Shown here: in pieces, positions 49,801-58,189 of the stretch | Numbering within the stretch: the stretch's first letter is position 1 | How the letters are laid out: each line of letters starts with the position of its first letter | Assembly (NCBI RefSeq): GCF_037325665.1 | Contig: NC_090258.1 | Coordinates: forward strand, 32,953,281-33,017,280 | Direction of reading: 5' to 3' | DNA: 64,000 nucleotides | DNA from: Littorina saxatilis | Taxonomy: Eukaryota; Mollusca; Gastropoda; Littorinimorpha; Littorinidae | Position numbers and translations under genes: made by a program | The notes under the pieces: generated by a model | The model's database searches: none | What the model was told of the DNA's origin: nothing | The model's input: the letters and a program-made list of their open reading frames with translations, nothing else

Positions 49801-52721
49801 AAGCGGTAGATTACATTGTGCGCATTTGAAAATAAACTCTTGGCCTGTGTTGTTGAACAGCTGACTGTGAATATGTGTTGGATATGCTGACTGTTGAATG
49901 GAGCTCTAATTAAAACAATTTGCAGAGGAAGCAGAAAATGAACGGATGCACCTGATGACAGCTCTCCAACTAAAACAACCATCCTGGATATTTAAAACCG
50001 CTGTGATTGGATCCCAAGGTGGGTGTTGCATTATGATGCTGCGTTGTAAAGCTGTGCAGGCTCATGCAGCTGTTCAGAAGACGGCATAATTGGAGAATAT
50101 TAAATCATATTGAATGATTAACGAATTTGTGCAAGCTTGTTTTCTGAAATTGAACTGGGACTTTGAGCTAGAGCATTTAAATTGGTGCAGATGGTTTGAA
50201 ATAAAAAGAAGTCTTAGTATGTTTTTTGTTTCTCCCTCATTAATATGTCTCATGTTTTGGATTTTATTCTCTCATTGAGAAGTTTGAAACCTGTATTTTA
50301 GGATTCTGCAGAGCAGTTCAAGGGAAATAACCTTACATGTATGGTCTTTCGTTGGCAGATGCTTGGTCAGGTGTGTTATAGCAGAGTCTGGATTCATGGT
50401 CAGAAAGTAGTAATGAAATCATATTGTGCCTAGCTAACGCTTTCTTTTTTCCCCATTTGTTACAGGTGTGTTTGTCACTCTGTTCGGTATATGGTATGCG
50501 ATCAGTCCAAAGTTTTGCCATCGCTTCGTGGGCTACCTGGAAGAAGAAGCTGTCAAAACGTACACCAAGTGTCTGGAGGTAGGTTTGCTTTCTTTTTTCA
50601 TGTGCAATTACTCTTCTTTCCATAAAATGTATTGAGATAATTCTTTTTGGAAGTGTATCTGTGTGTGCGCGCATGTGTGTGTCAGACCTGGGAACCCATA
50701 CGATTTTGCCGTATTTTGTACGCTTGCTTGTCAATAATACGATCAGTACGGTGGAAACAAATTACGACGGGAAATATTATTTTTTCCTGTTTTTATGATT
50801 AAAAAGCTTTATAACTCTGCATTTCACTGTTAATGTTGTGTGGAGTACGCTCATTTTTACGAAAATAGACCAAGTTTGTTTGAGAATACTCAAAATGCAA
50901 AGTAGGGGTTCCCAGGTCTGGTCTGTGTGTGTGTGTCTGTGTGTCTGTGTGTAGCTGCTTTATTGGTTCAACATGTTTGGCCCTTCCGCTTTTAGTCATC
51001 AAAAGCTCTATTTGACTGAACATATAGCTGGCTTTATTTTTCACTAAGTGTTTTTTTAAATAAAAATTCTTTGGCTAAAAAGGTGTGAATAATTTTCCCA
51101 TTTCACAAGTTTTTGACTCACATGCGAAGCAAAAGTGAGTCTATGTACTCACCCGAGTCGTCCGGCCGGCCGGCCGGCCGGCTCCGGAAAACTTTAACGT
51201 TGGATATTTCTTGGACACTATTCAGTCTATCAGTACCAAATTTGGCAAGATGGTGTATGATGACAAGGCCCCAAAAAACATACATAGCATCTTGACCTTG
51301 CTTCAAGGTCAAGGTCGCAGGGGCCATAAATGTTGTCTAAAAACAGCTATTTTTCACATTTTTCCCATTTTCTCTGAAGTTTTTGAGATTTAATACCTCA
51401 CCTATATATGATATATAGGGCAAAGTAAGCCCCATCTTTTGATACCAGTTTGGTTTACCTTGCTTCAAGGTCAAGGTCACAGGAGCTCTTCAAAGTTGGA
51501 TTGTATACATATTTAGAAGTGACCTTGACCCTGAACTATGGAAGATAACTGTTTCAAACTTAAAAATTATGTGGGGCACATGTTATGCTTTCATCATGAG
51601 ACACATTTGGTCACATATGATCAAGGTCAAGGTCACTTTGACCCTTATGAAATGTGACCAAAATAAGGTAGTGAACCACTAAAAGTGACCATATCTCATG
51701 GTAGAAAGAGCCAATAAGCACCATTGTACTTCCTATGTCTTGAATTAACAGCTTTGTGTTGCATGACCTTGGATGACCTTGGCCTTGGGTCAAGGTCACA
51801 TGTATTTTGGTAGGAAAAATGTGTAAAGCAGTTCTTAGTGTATGATGTCATTGCTAGGTTTAGTTATTTGACCTTGACTCTGAAGGTCAAGGTCATGTAA
51901 AGGTCAAGGTCAAGCATGTGAGTCGTATGGGCTTTGCCCTTCTTGTTAAGATATTATCATGTGTACATTGTATCTTTCTTCTCTTCAGGATATAAACGGT
52001 GGCCCCTTGAAACATTGGCAAACGCAGGAGGCTCCTGATGTTGCAGTGCGCTACTGGCAACTGCCGGTCAGTATTATTTCACTCCTTTACCCTGCTTTGT
52101 ACATTAGGGCGATGGGCGCAATAGCCTAGTGAATAAGACGCCTGCCTCCCATGTGGAAGGTTAAGTGTTCGAATTCCCGCCGTGCCTGGCGGGTTAAGGG
52201 TGTAGATTATCCCAATATCCTAGTTCAACTTATGTGCAGAACTGCTAGTGCCCTATCCCCCTTCTGTGTCATAGCTGCCAACCCTCCCGGATTTTCCGGG
52301 AATCTCCTGAATTTTACAACTTCTCCCTGCTCATTTTCAAGACTAAACGGTCCCCCTGGACCCCCTGGCTCCTGGATTTTGACTTCAGAAGGTTGGCAGC
52401 TATGACACAAGCTCAAGACCAAGTGCACACGAAAAAGATCCTGTAATCTATGTCAGAGTTCAGTGGGTTATGGAAATAAGAAAATACCAAGCATGAAGTC
52501 CTGGAAACTGGCGTATTCCAGCCTAAATGTAAAAGTAAAATGTAATGTCGTCGTGGTGACACTGTGGGTTCTGAAGTGACCTTTTCTGTCAACAGGAGGA
52601 CGCCACAATGCGCGATGTGATTCTGGCAATCCGTGCAGACGAGGCTCATCACAGAGTGGTCAACCATACACTGGCCTCCATGAAACCAGACCAGTTCAAC
52701 CCCTACAAACCTGGAAAGTAA
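38328..52721 (+). CDS. AOX: Alternative oxidase, copy B (10 coding exons, 369 aa)
   Basis: Second mitochondrial ubiquinol oxidase, on the opposite strand to copy A. Exons are 38,328-38,525; 41,604-41,710; 46,333-46,452; 46,610-46,673; 47,146-47,237; 49,455-49,573; 49,926-50,018; 50,466-50,578; 51,989-52,066; 52,596-52,721. All borders are GT-AG and the frame closes at 1,110 nt. Core exons are the same length as in A; exon 1 is four codons shorter and exon 3 six longer. Expected ligands are Glu200, Glu239, His242, Glu290, Glu344, His347, all present. The C-terminus is NPYKPGK then TAA. The core differs from A by conservative changes, mostly in exons 8 and 9. Introns are much smaller than in A, closer to the likely ancestral state. 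Nothing indicates a pseudogene. Confidence 0.93.
38645..38735 (+). repeat. Segment repeated inverted at 39,675-39,775
   Basis: Reads [20 protein letters not shown] then LRAVQES on the plus strand. The inverted copy inside the 39.4-40.06-kb palindrome reads [20 protein letters not shown] in the same frame. I do not recognise the protein; the frame may be chance in a GC-rich repeat. Confidence 0.45.
38744..39039. mobile_element. hAT5-like MITE, AOX-B intron 1
   Basis: CAGGGGCGGA ... TCCGCCCCTG ends, flanked by TACTT on both sides. Contains a 33-bp G run at 38,910-38,942 and a poly-A run. Confidence 0.78.
39407..40055. repeat. Large imperfect palindrome with two diverging exon-like leaders, AOX-B intron 1
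   Basis: Arms 39,407-39,632 and 39,842-40,055 are reverse complements with few changes (GAAAGCACGATTGCTGCGAG at the outer edge). The 210-bp spacer is GC-rich. Each arm has an ATG facing outward in a CAAGATGGCGG-type context: minus 39,626-39,514 ([20 protein letters not shown]) and plus 39,847-39,948 ([20 protein letters not shown]), each ending at CCCCAG|GTAAAT, a good splice donor. An 11-bp length difference puts the two in different phases. Confidence 0.7.
40155..40255 (+). pseudogene. Second copy of the NEGHK...CPSCKHS fragment, AOX-B intron 1
   Basis: Reads [20 protein letters not shown] then CPSCKHSA followed by a stop. Counterpart of 24,930-25,065 in AOX-A intron 1, same orientation relative to AOX. 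Confidence 0.35.
40517..41084 (+). mobile_element. F4 repeat (GAGTCAC...CCGGCCGG type)
   Basis: Starts TGAGTCACTTGAGAAAAAGT, has a (CCGGCCGGCCGT)n patch at 40,570-40,600, then two copies of a TCTCGGAAACTAT segment, and ends GCTCTTCTTG. Related to 51,114-51,946. Confidence 0.65.
41159..41292. mobile_element. Nearly perfect foldback element, AOX-B intron 1
   Basis: About 50-bp arms: AAAAACAAAGGAATACTGTA at the left and the exact complement at the right, around a short centre containing GACGGTAATTCGTACCG twice. A hairpin with almost no loop. Confidence 0.8.
41604..41710 (+). CDS. AOX: AOX-B exon 2
   Basis: 107 nt coding [20 protein letters not shown] and on to LQHFK. An F1 repeat ends about 14 nt before the exon, so the repeat supplies most of the polypyrimidine and branch region. 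Donor CAA|GTTAGT. Confidence 0.9.
41768..41985. repeat. 34-bp tandem repeat, six units, AOX-B intron 2
   Basis: Unit TATAATGCTGAAACACTATA then GTCAATGGCTGCAT. AOX-A has one diverged unit at the matching intron place (near 19,535-19,555), so it expanded only in B. Confidence 0.85.
42751..43820 (-). mobile_element. F2 repeat, first of two tandem copies
   Basis: Starts CTAGAGGAATACCCGCTTCG and ends GACACAAGTCGTATATATATA. Its proximal part differs from the second copy (an extra segment near 42,800-42,950). Confidence 0.78.
43821..44785 (-). mobile_element. F2 repeat, second tandem copy
   Basis: Starts CTAGAGGAATACCCGGCTTC and ends CAAGTCGTATATAGATATAT. Contains the two GCGCGCTGAGAGCACGTG cores. 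Confidence 0.8.
45360..45525 (-). mobile_element. SINE fragment shared with AOX-A intron 2
   Basis: On the minus strand: tRNA-like box B GTTTGAATCCC, AACTTTGTGCAGACTC and CACGATAAAGATACGA. The counterpart is 19,190-19,345 in AOX-A. It therefore predates the duplication. Confidence 0.55.
45531..45955. repeat. 42-bp minisatellite, ten units, AOX-B intron 2
   Basis: Unit CTGACTGCTCTACGTCCCTG, then TTGATTGACATTTGTGACACTA, nearly identical between units. Because 42 is a multiple of 3 both strands stay open ([14 protein letters not shown] on minus, [14 protein letters not shown] on plus). Absent from A. It sits at the head of a SINE. Confidence 0.9.
46333..46452 (+). CDS. AOX: AOX-B exon 3
   Basis: 120 nt coding [20 protein letters not shown], then [20 protein letters not shown]. 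The His-rich stretch after QETH is longer than in A. Confidence 0.9.
46610..46673 (+). CDS. AOX: AOX-B exon 4
   Basis: 64 nt coding [21 protein letters not shown]. The preceding intron is only 157 bp. Confidence 0.92.
46778..46856. repeat. (CA)n microsatellite, AOX-B intron 4
   Basis: About 39 uninterrupted CA units. Confidence 0.95.
47146..47237 (+). CDS. AOX: AOX-B exon 5
   Basis: 92 nt coding [20 protein letters not shown] and on to HKWL(K). Donor CTGAA|GTGAGA. Confidence 0.93.
47700..48835 (-). pseudogene. Tc1 transposase (DD34E), broken by a 79-bp insertion
   Basis: Two helix-turn-helix units (residues about 10-115, including [15 protein letters not shown] and SGRPRVTT), then the catalytic core: Asp159 in LFTDESCF, Asp249 in LQDDNAPPH, and the Glu of [14 protein letters not shown] exactly 34 residues further once the insertion is ignored. 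The [11 protein letters not shown] box is present. The insertion at 47,941-48,019 plus its 13-bp duplication adds 92 bp and shifts the frame just after NRML. The remainder (residues after WPANSPDLN) is open to its own stop at 47,700. Confidence 0.92.
47941..48019 (-). mobile_element. 79-bp 3' tail of a LINE in the Tc1 transposase
   Basis: Minus strand CCGTAGGCTTGTTGTTGTCT to AATAAACATTGTTTAAAC, flanked by a perfect 13-bp duplication CAGCATCCTGTTG (47,928-47,940 and 48,020-48,032). An AATAAA lies near the 3' end. A strongly 5'-truncated non-LTR insertion. Confidence 0.85.
49455..49573 (+). CDS. AOX: AOX-B exon 6 (first iron ligand)
   Basis: 119 nt coding [20 protein letters not shown] and on to HGWIHTLL; ligand Glu200. 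Confidence 0.95.
49926..50018 (+). CDS. AOX: AOX-B exon 7 (ENERMH motif)
   Basis: 93 nt coding [20 protein letters not shown] and on to VIGSQ; ligands Glu239 and His242. Confidence 0.95.
50466..50578 (+). CDS. AOX: AOX-B exon 8 (LEEEA motif)
   Basis: 113 nt coding [20 protein letters not shown], then [17 protein letters not shown]; ligand Glu290. Confidence 0.95.
50683..50920. mobile_element. MITE with CAGACCTGGGAACCC ends (hAT-like), AOX-B intron 8
   Basis: 238 bp; ends CAGACCTGGGAACCC and GGGTTCCCAGGTCTG. Flanks GTGTGTGT and GTCTGTGT agree at 7 of 8 positions, consistent with an 8-bp duplication in a GT run. Confidence 0.7.
51114..51946 (+). mobile_element. F4 repeat rich in TCAAGGTCA, AOX-B intron 8
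   Basis: Starts TGACTCACATGCGAAGCAAA, has a CCGGCCGG patch, ends CATGTGAGTCGTATGGGC then TTTGCCCTTCTTGTT; the TGACTCACATG ends are inverted. Inside are about fifteen AGGTCA/TGACCT half-sites, at least eight of them TCAAGGTCA. Confidence 0.7.
51989..52066 (+). CDS. AOX: AOX-B exon 9
   Basis: 78 nt coding [20 protein letters not shown], then RYWQLP. Confidence 0.93.
52109..52545 (+). mobile_element. tRNA-headed SINE interrupted by a MITE, AOX-B intron 9
   Basis: Same family as 6,460-6,830. Box A-like TAGCCTAGTGAATAAG, box B GTTCGAATTCC; the core AAAGATCCTGTAATCTATGT resumes after the MITE. Not present in copy A intron 9. Confidence 0.75.
52268..52409. mobile_element. 142-bp MITE with GTGTCATAGCTGCCAACC ends inside the SINE
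   Basis: The left GTGTCATAGCTGCCAACC and right GGTTGGCAGCTATGACAC are perfect 18-bp inverted repeats; the body is pyrimidine-rich with CCCGGATTTTCCGGG. The interrupted SINE sequence resumes with AAGCTCAAGACCAAGTG. Confidence 0.75.
52596..52721 (+). CDS. AOX: AOX-B exon 10 (ADEAHH motif and stop)
   Basis: 126 nt coding [20 protein letters not shown] and on to NPYKPGK, TAA; ligands Glu344 and His347. Confidence 0.95.
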   Translation, partial: EDATMRDVILAIRADEAHHRVVNHTLASMKPDQFNPYKPGK

Positions 52722-52940
52722 ATCCGTCATAGCATACACTTGCCTCCATGGAACCCGACCAGTTCAACCCCTACAAACCTGGAAAGTGAATCTGTCATAG
52801 CATACACTGGCCTCCATGGAACCCGACCAGTTCAACCCCTACAACCCCTACAAACCTGGAAAGTGAATCTGTCATAGCAAACTCTGGCCTAACTGTAACC
52901 AGACCAGTTCAACCCCTACAAACCTGGATAGCGATTCAGT
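52680..52940 (+). repeat. Tandem copies of the AOX-B exon 10 coding end
   Basis: The coding end (CCAGACCAGTTCAACCCC...) is followed by three further units of 68-80 bp. One of these has an extra CTACAACCC. They match the array behind AOX-A in position and content. Confidence 0.85.
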
Positions 52941-53153
52941 CATATCACAACTTATATTCATCTTTAGACCTGACAGGGTGATGCTGTAATTCCCCTTGGC
53001 AAAGCAGCTGCTCTGCAGAAGTTGTCTGCCTTGAGAACTGAGCTATTTATAGCTACATGTACAATTCAATTCAATTCAGTTCTCTGTGTGAGACACCTGT
53101 GGGCTTCAGAAAACTGTTTGTGATTAGGTCTGACCGCTGTTTTCTCATGGTGA

Positions 53154-53462
53154 TGACCGGCACGGTTGGCCTAGTGGTAAGGCGTCCGCCCCGTGATCGG
53201 GAGGTCGTGGGTTCGAACCCCGGCCGGGTCATACCTAAGACTTTAAAATTGGCAATCTAGTGGCTGCTCCGCCTGGCGTCTGGCATTTTGGGGTTAGCGC
53301 TAGGACCGGTTGGTCCGGTGTCAGAATAATGTGACTGGGTGAGACATGAAGCCTGTGCGGCGACTTCTGTCTTGCGTGTGGCGCACGTTATATGTCCAAG
53401 CAGCACCGCCCTGATATGGCCCTTCGTGGTCGGCTGGGCGTTAAGCAAACAAACAAACAAAT
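53154..53462 (+). mobile_element. tRNA-derived SINE with (AAAC)n tail
   Basis: Head GGTTGGCCTAGTGGTAAGGC and box B GGTTCGAACCCC in a near-complete tRNA cloverleaf, body with TGGTCCGGTGTCAGAATAAT and GGTCGGCTGGGCGTTAAGC, tail CAAACAAACAAACAAA. The acceptor stem has an unpaired extra G, so it is not a working tRNA. Confidence 0.85.
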
Positions 53463-54240
53463 CGTATAAACCAACTCAAGGCACTTAGACCTGACGGGAC
53501 AGTAAGCCCCTTAAATTTGACTCCTGATGTACTCATGTATACCTCTGTGTACCAAAGGATATTTTAACATCGTTATTAACTTAATTAGCCCAAGCTGGCA
53601 TTCCTGCTTGATTGGCTTTGCCTCCAAAATAATTGTAGTGTTTGTTGTTGCATCAGGTTACACAGAGAATGCATGCCAGGACTGCATATAAGTCAATAGA
53701 AATTTCTCAACCAGAATTTTGAATTTCCTAGTTTACATTTGACACTACATGTTCTCTGTTTTTTTCTTGTTTTAATTATGAAGTGATATTCACACATCAC
53801 AGTTTAACTCTTTAAGTTATGAAAATGTGAACTATGAGTAAGATTTTTTGTTTGTTTAAATAAGGTACGCTCAACAAAAACAATAACAAGAACGAAGCAT
53901 TTTTGTGAATTTGGATGTTTCTAAAAAGTTTGTCAAAGAGTTACTCAGAAACAGCAAATCTTGCCACTCATGGATTTGGGACATTTTGAACTACAATTTA
54001 TCCTACATACGTGAGAGAGACACCCGTGAGATAATCGTTCAAATCACATGTGTGTATATCATGTAAATGAGGTCATGTCAAGCAAGTCTGGCAGGGACCC
54101 GTTTTTCCACTGCTTATGATGCCAAAGTCACTGAGACAAACGTCATTATGGAGAAAAAAAATTGCGCTCGCTAATTACCCTCGATGAATTTTTAGAACTA
54201 CGTAACACGTCACGCCACACTTTCAGAGTGACGTTTCTTT
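53463..54240 (+). other. 3' flank of AOX-B, distal end of the duplicated block
   Basis: No gene. 53,560-54,010 is alignable with the minus strand of 4,140-4,640. Similarity fades at about 54,020, marking the distal breakpoint. Confidence 0.55.
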
Positions 54241-54245
54241 ACTTT

Positions 54246-54698
54246 AATAATAATAATAATAATGGACATTTATTAATCGCCGTTTCTCACAAGAGCTCAC
54301 GGCGATTTACATATTAATTTCTGCCGTGTGAGATGGAATTTTTTACACAATATATCACGCATTCACATCGGCCAGCAAACCTCAAGCCTATTAGGGCGAG
54401 CATTCACCTTTCACGGCCTTTATTCCAAGTCACACGGGTATTTGGTGGACATTTTTAGCTATGCCTTTTCAATTTTGCCAGGAAAGACCCTTTTGTCAAT
54501 CGTGGGATCTTTAACGTGCACACCCCAATGTAGTGTACACGAAGGGACCTCGGTTTTTCGTCTCATCCGAAAGACTAGCACTTGAACCCACCACCTAGGT
54601 TAGGAAAGGGGGGAGAAAATTGCGGCCTGACCCAGGCCTGAACACGCAACCTCTCGATTCCGAGCGCAAGTGCATTACCACTCGGCCACCCAGTCCCT
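54246..54698 (-). mobile_element. tRNA(Ser/Leu-like)-headed SINE with (TAA)n tail
   Basis: Minus strand: GGACTGGGTGGCCGAGTGGT, box B GTTGCGTGTTCAGG, core GTGCACGTTAAAGATCCCAC, ending (TTA)n at 54,246-54,263. Confidence 0.8.
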
Positions 54699-54791
54699 TG
54701 ACGTAATAGATTGCACGAGGCTTTAGAAGAGATCGAGGTTCCAAAACAAGCGTCTTCAATTTAGCTGCACCTTCATAAGTATATCATTTTT

Positions 54792-55606
54792 ACATTTAGT
54801 CAAGTTTTGACTAAATGTTTTAACATAGAGGGGGAATCGAGATGAGGGTCGTGGTGTGTGTGTGTGTGTAGAGCGATTCAGAGTAAACTACTGGACCGAT
54901 CTTTATGAAATTTTACATGAGAGTTCCTGGGTATGATATCCCCAGACGTTTTCTTCATTTTTTCGATAAATGTCTTTGATGACGTCATATCCGGCTTTTT
55001 CTAAAAGTTGAGGCGGCACTGTCACACCCTCATTTTTCAATGAAATTTATTGAAATTTTGGCCAAGCAATCTTCGACGAAGGCCGGACTTTGGTATTGCA
55101 TTTCAGCTTGGAGGCTTACAAATTAATTAATGATTTTGGTCATTAAAAATCTGAAAATTGTAATTAGAAGTATATTTTTATAAAACGATCCAAAACTACA
55201 TTTATCTTATTCTTCATTATTTTCTGATTCCAAAAACACATAAATATGTTATATTCGGATTAAAAACAAGCTCTCAAAATTAAAAATATAAAAATTATGA
55301 TTAAAATTGAATTTTTGAAATCGATTTAAAAACAATTTCATCTTATTCCTTGTCGGTTCCTGATTCCAAAAACATATAGATATGATATGTTTGGATTAAA
55401 AACACGCTCAGAAAGTTAAAACAAAGAGAGGTACAGAAAAGCATGCTATGCAGCACAGCGCAACCACTACCCAGGGTCGTCAATTTCACTGTCTTTTGCA
55501 CGAGCGGCGGACTACGGTCATTGTGAAAAAATACAGTGCGTTCCGTTTCATTCTGTGAGTTCCACAGCTGCACTAAATGTAGTAATTTCGCCTTACGCGA
55601 CTTGTT
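54792..55606 (-). mobile_element. F1 repeat, full-length copy
   Basis: TTTAGTCAAGTTTTGACTAA at 54,796 and GCCTTACGCGACTTGT at 55,591-55,606. No ORF; short GT run. Confidence 0.85.
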
Positions 55607-55660
55607 ACTTCTAACAATGCTGAATACTTCACACTTTCAGTTTACATTCCAATTGTGATA

Positions 55661-56424
55661 CAGTCGAACCCATCTAAAACGAACACGCTAGTTACGAATT
55701 TTGACTTATAACGTATTAGTTTTAAGTTCCTAACTGAATACCTCTTTCTTCATGCTTAAAAAAATGCTTGAAACGAATTCTTTGTAACGAATTTATGCTT
55801 ATAACGAGCACTTTTTGGATTCCCAAGTATGCATAATGTCTGTAATTTACTCACGCTTATGACGAAATCTTTAAACTCGTCCCGAGATCGACATATCATA
55901 TCATTTGCATAACGAACCCCTCTTTTAACAAACACGTTTTCATCGCCCCAGAGCCGCTTTGTCTCTAAAAGTCACAAGGCTACATTAGGATCTGCGTGTG
56001 AGGCGAGATCAAAGGCAGGTCCATTGTGATGGCTGGGTGGCCTTCTTTATAGACACTGACCTTCTTCCCAGGGGTCATTGACCCAGTTTTAGCTATGAGA
56101 GGTGTTTCCCCTTTCATATGAGAGAGGAAACACTTCCTGCACCCGGGTCAGTGACCGAGTTTAACCTATGGGGAGTTTAACCTATGGGGCGGTCTCTTTC
56201 ATGTCTTGAGAGGAAACTTGGCCAGGGTAGTACATGCACCAGAACTGGTGGACACCATGAAATCGGAGATTGATCAGAATGTACTTTTTTTTTTACACGA
56301 CTTTTTAAATTTTACTTCTAAAATTGTGACAGTAAAAAAATCAATCAATTCTCTTAATGCGAATTTCGGTTAAGACGAACTTATTTCCCGATCCCCAGTG
56401 ATTCGTCTTAAGCGAGTTCGACTG
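55661..56424. mobile_element. TA-flanked MITE (CAGTCGAAC ends, pogo/Tigger-like)
   Basis: CAGTCGAACCCATCTAAAAC at the left; TTAAGCGAGTTCGACTG at the right; TA on both sides. 764 bp, no transposase. The interior has a duplicated AGTTTAACCTATGGGG. Confidence 0.78.
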
Positions 56425-56429
56425 TACTT

Positions 56430-58110
56430 TGTTGCAATTTTATTTGTTGGAATCTCATTTTGTAGAATTGTCCCAGTGAGTTTACACAAGATTGTTTTCC
56501 CCGTTAAAAAATAAAGTGATTGTTTTGTACCTGCCTTCTCCTGCTTGCCAGATGTATTTATTTGCACAGTCTTCCTTCAAGTTAGTGTGTATAGATCTCC
56601 TATACCTGCTGCGTTTCCCAGCAGATGATGCAGGCATGAAATGTTGGCTCATTTAAAGTGTTATGGTTTATTGCAACTAAAAGAGAAGAAACATTGCACC
56701 AAGACACATACACTAACACCAAATATATTTCGCTCAACTAGCAATACATGGATGTTCAAGAATTTGGCAAGATACGTTCACAAGTTTGCAAGGTGCTTTT
56801 TGTGGCTTATCGTTTAAAAAAATGTTCTGATGTTGCTACACAAACATGTGCTAATTATGATTTGCATTGGCTTGCACAATTTGTACTGTTTTAATCATCG
56901 TGTACATGTAAGTATTTTATGAAATGTTGACACATTTTCAGTTTTCTGATCTGTTTGTGAGCTATAACATTTTTACAAATTGTCAGGTTTTTTTATCTGC
57001 TTGTGAGTCAAGTATTTAACACACATGTGACATATCGTTGTTCACAAAAAGTTTGTACTTATGTTGATATGCAAATGTGCTATTATGATTTGTGTTTGGC
57101 TTGCACTTTCTGTACCGTTTCAGATTTTGTGCATTTAGTGCTTGCGTACAGTCTGTAAGTGTTATAACGTGTTTGAGAACCAAGCATAATTATATTAATA
57201 GTAAATTTGATCCTATCTCATGACTGTATTGAATGTGTCGTATATATGAAAAGTGTTCAGTTTATTGTGACATTTTTACACTGGACTGTGTTTGTCATGG
57301 TTAGTACTTGATGCTTTGTTTTACAGCTTTTTGTACGATATATATCTTTGATGTTGTTTATAATAATGTAACAGCATTCGATACAAGGTGAGTAAACATA
57401 TATTAAGAATACTACCTGGCTTGACGTGTGGTGCCAGGTTTACCCTATTTTTTTTTTTTTAAAGAATATTGAAATGTGAGCGAAAGCGTGTCGAAAAAAA
57501 ACTAACAAAGGAACACACTTGTGAAGTGTTACGTACTAGAATCATACAGTTCATAAGGTAATGTTCATATCAAGTGCCTATGGTTAACTATCCATCCCTA
57601 GTCCAGCACGGAAAAGTAGGGACCTTTATGAAGAAAAGAGTCTTAGACTAATCTCTCTCAGGTATAAGATAAAGGTAGTTTCTAGCCTGTTCATTTCTCC
57701 ATACACATTCAACACACATGCTACACACACACACACAAAAGTATGTGGGGAATATGTACAACCTTCATCTTCTTTTATTCCTTGTGAAAATGAACTCAAA
57801 CTCCTAATCAGAGTATTTCAAAACAATCAGCATACAAATGCTCAGACAAGCAGTGGAACTGCTTAAAACAGTAAATGTTTACAGCAAAAGTGGAGAACTG
57901 TGTAACAAAGCACTCGAACAACTGGACTACAACTTTGTGCGAAAAATATTGGCTGTGGTAGCCAAAATATCGGTAGATAGCCAGTGAGATTGCCAAAAAA
58001 AAACAATTTCGGTAATTTCTTGTCGCAGAAAAATAACAAAAGCTATGAAATTCATAAGAACAAGGCAAAACAGAAGAATTGGAAGAAGAAGATCATCGCC
58101 TAACTGCAGA
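56430..58110. other. No gene or recognised repeat
   Basis: AT-rich. Two related stretches (56,825-56,990 and 57,040-57,190) share GTGCTAATTATGATTTGCAT, TTGGCTTGCAC and TGTACNGTTT, an old duplication. Short CA run at 57,722. Confidence 0.5.
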
Positions 58111-58123
58111 CATGTTTATCTGC

Positions 58124-58181
58124 CCGTCGCGATATAACCTTCGTGGTTGAAAACGACGTTAAACACCAAATAAAGAAAGAA
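58124..58181 (+). mobile_element. 58-bp 5'-truncated SINE R3
   Basis: Only CCGTCGCGATATAACCTTCG to AAATAAAGAAAG, flanked by a perfect 12-bp duplication ATGTTTATCTGC (58,112-58,123 and 58,182-58,193). Proof of 3'-primed insertion for the family. Confidence 0.85.
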
Positions 58182-58189
58182 ATGTTTAT

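Noticed and set aside
53154-53230. tRNA gene
   Set aside because: Continues into a SINE body with an AAAC tail and has an unpaired base in the acceptor stem.
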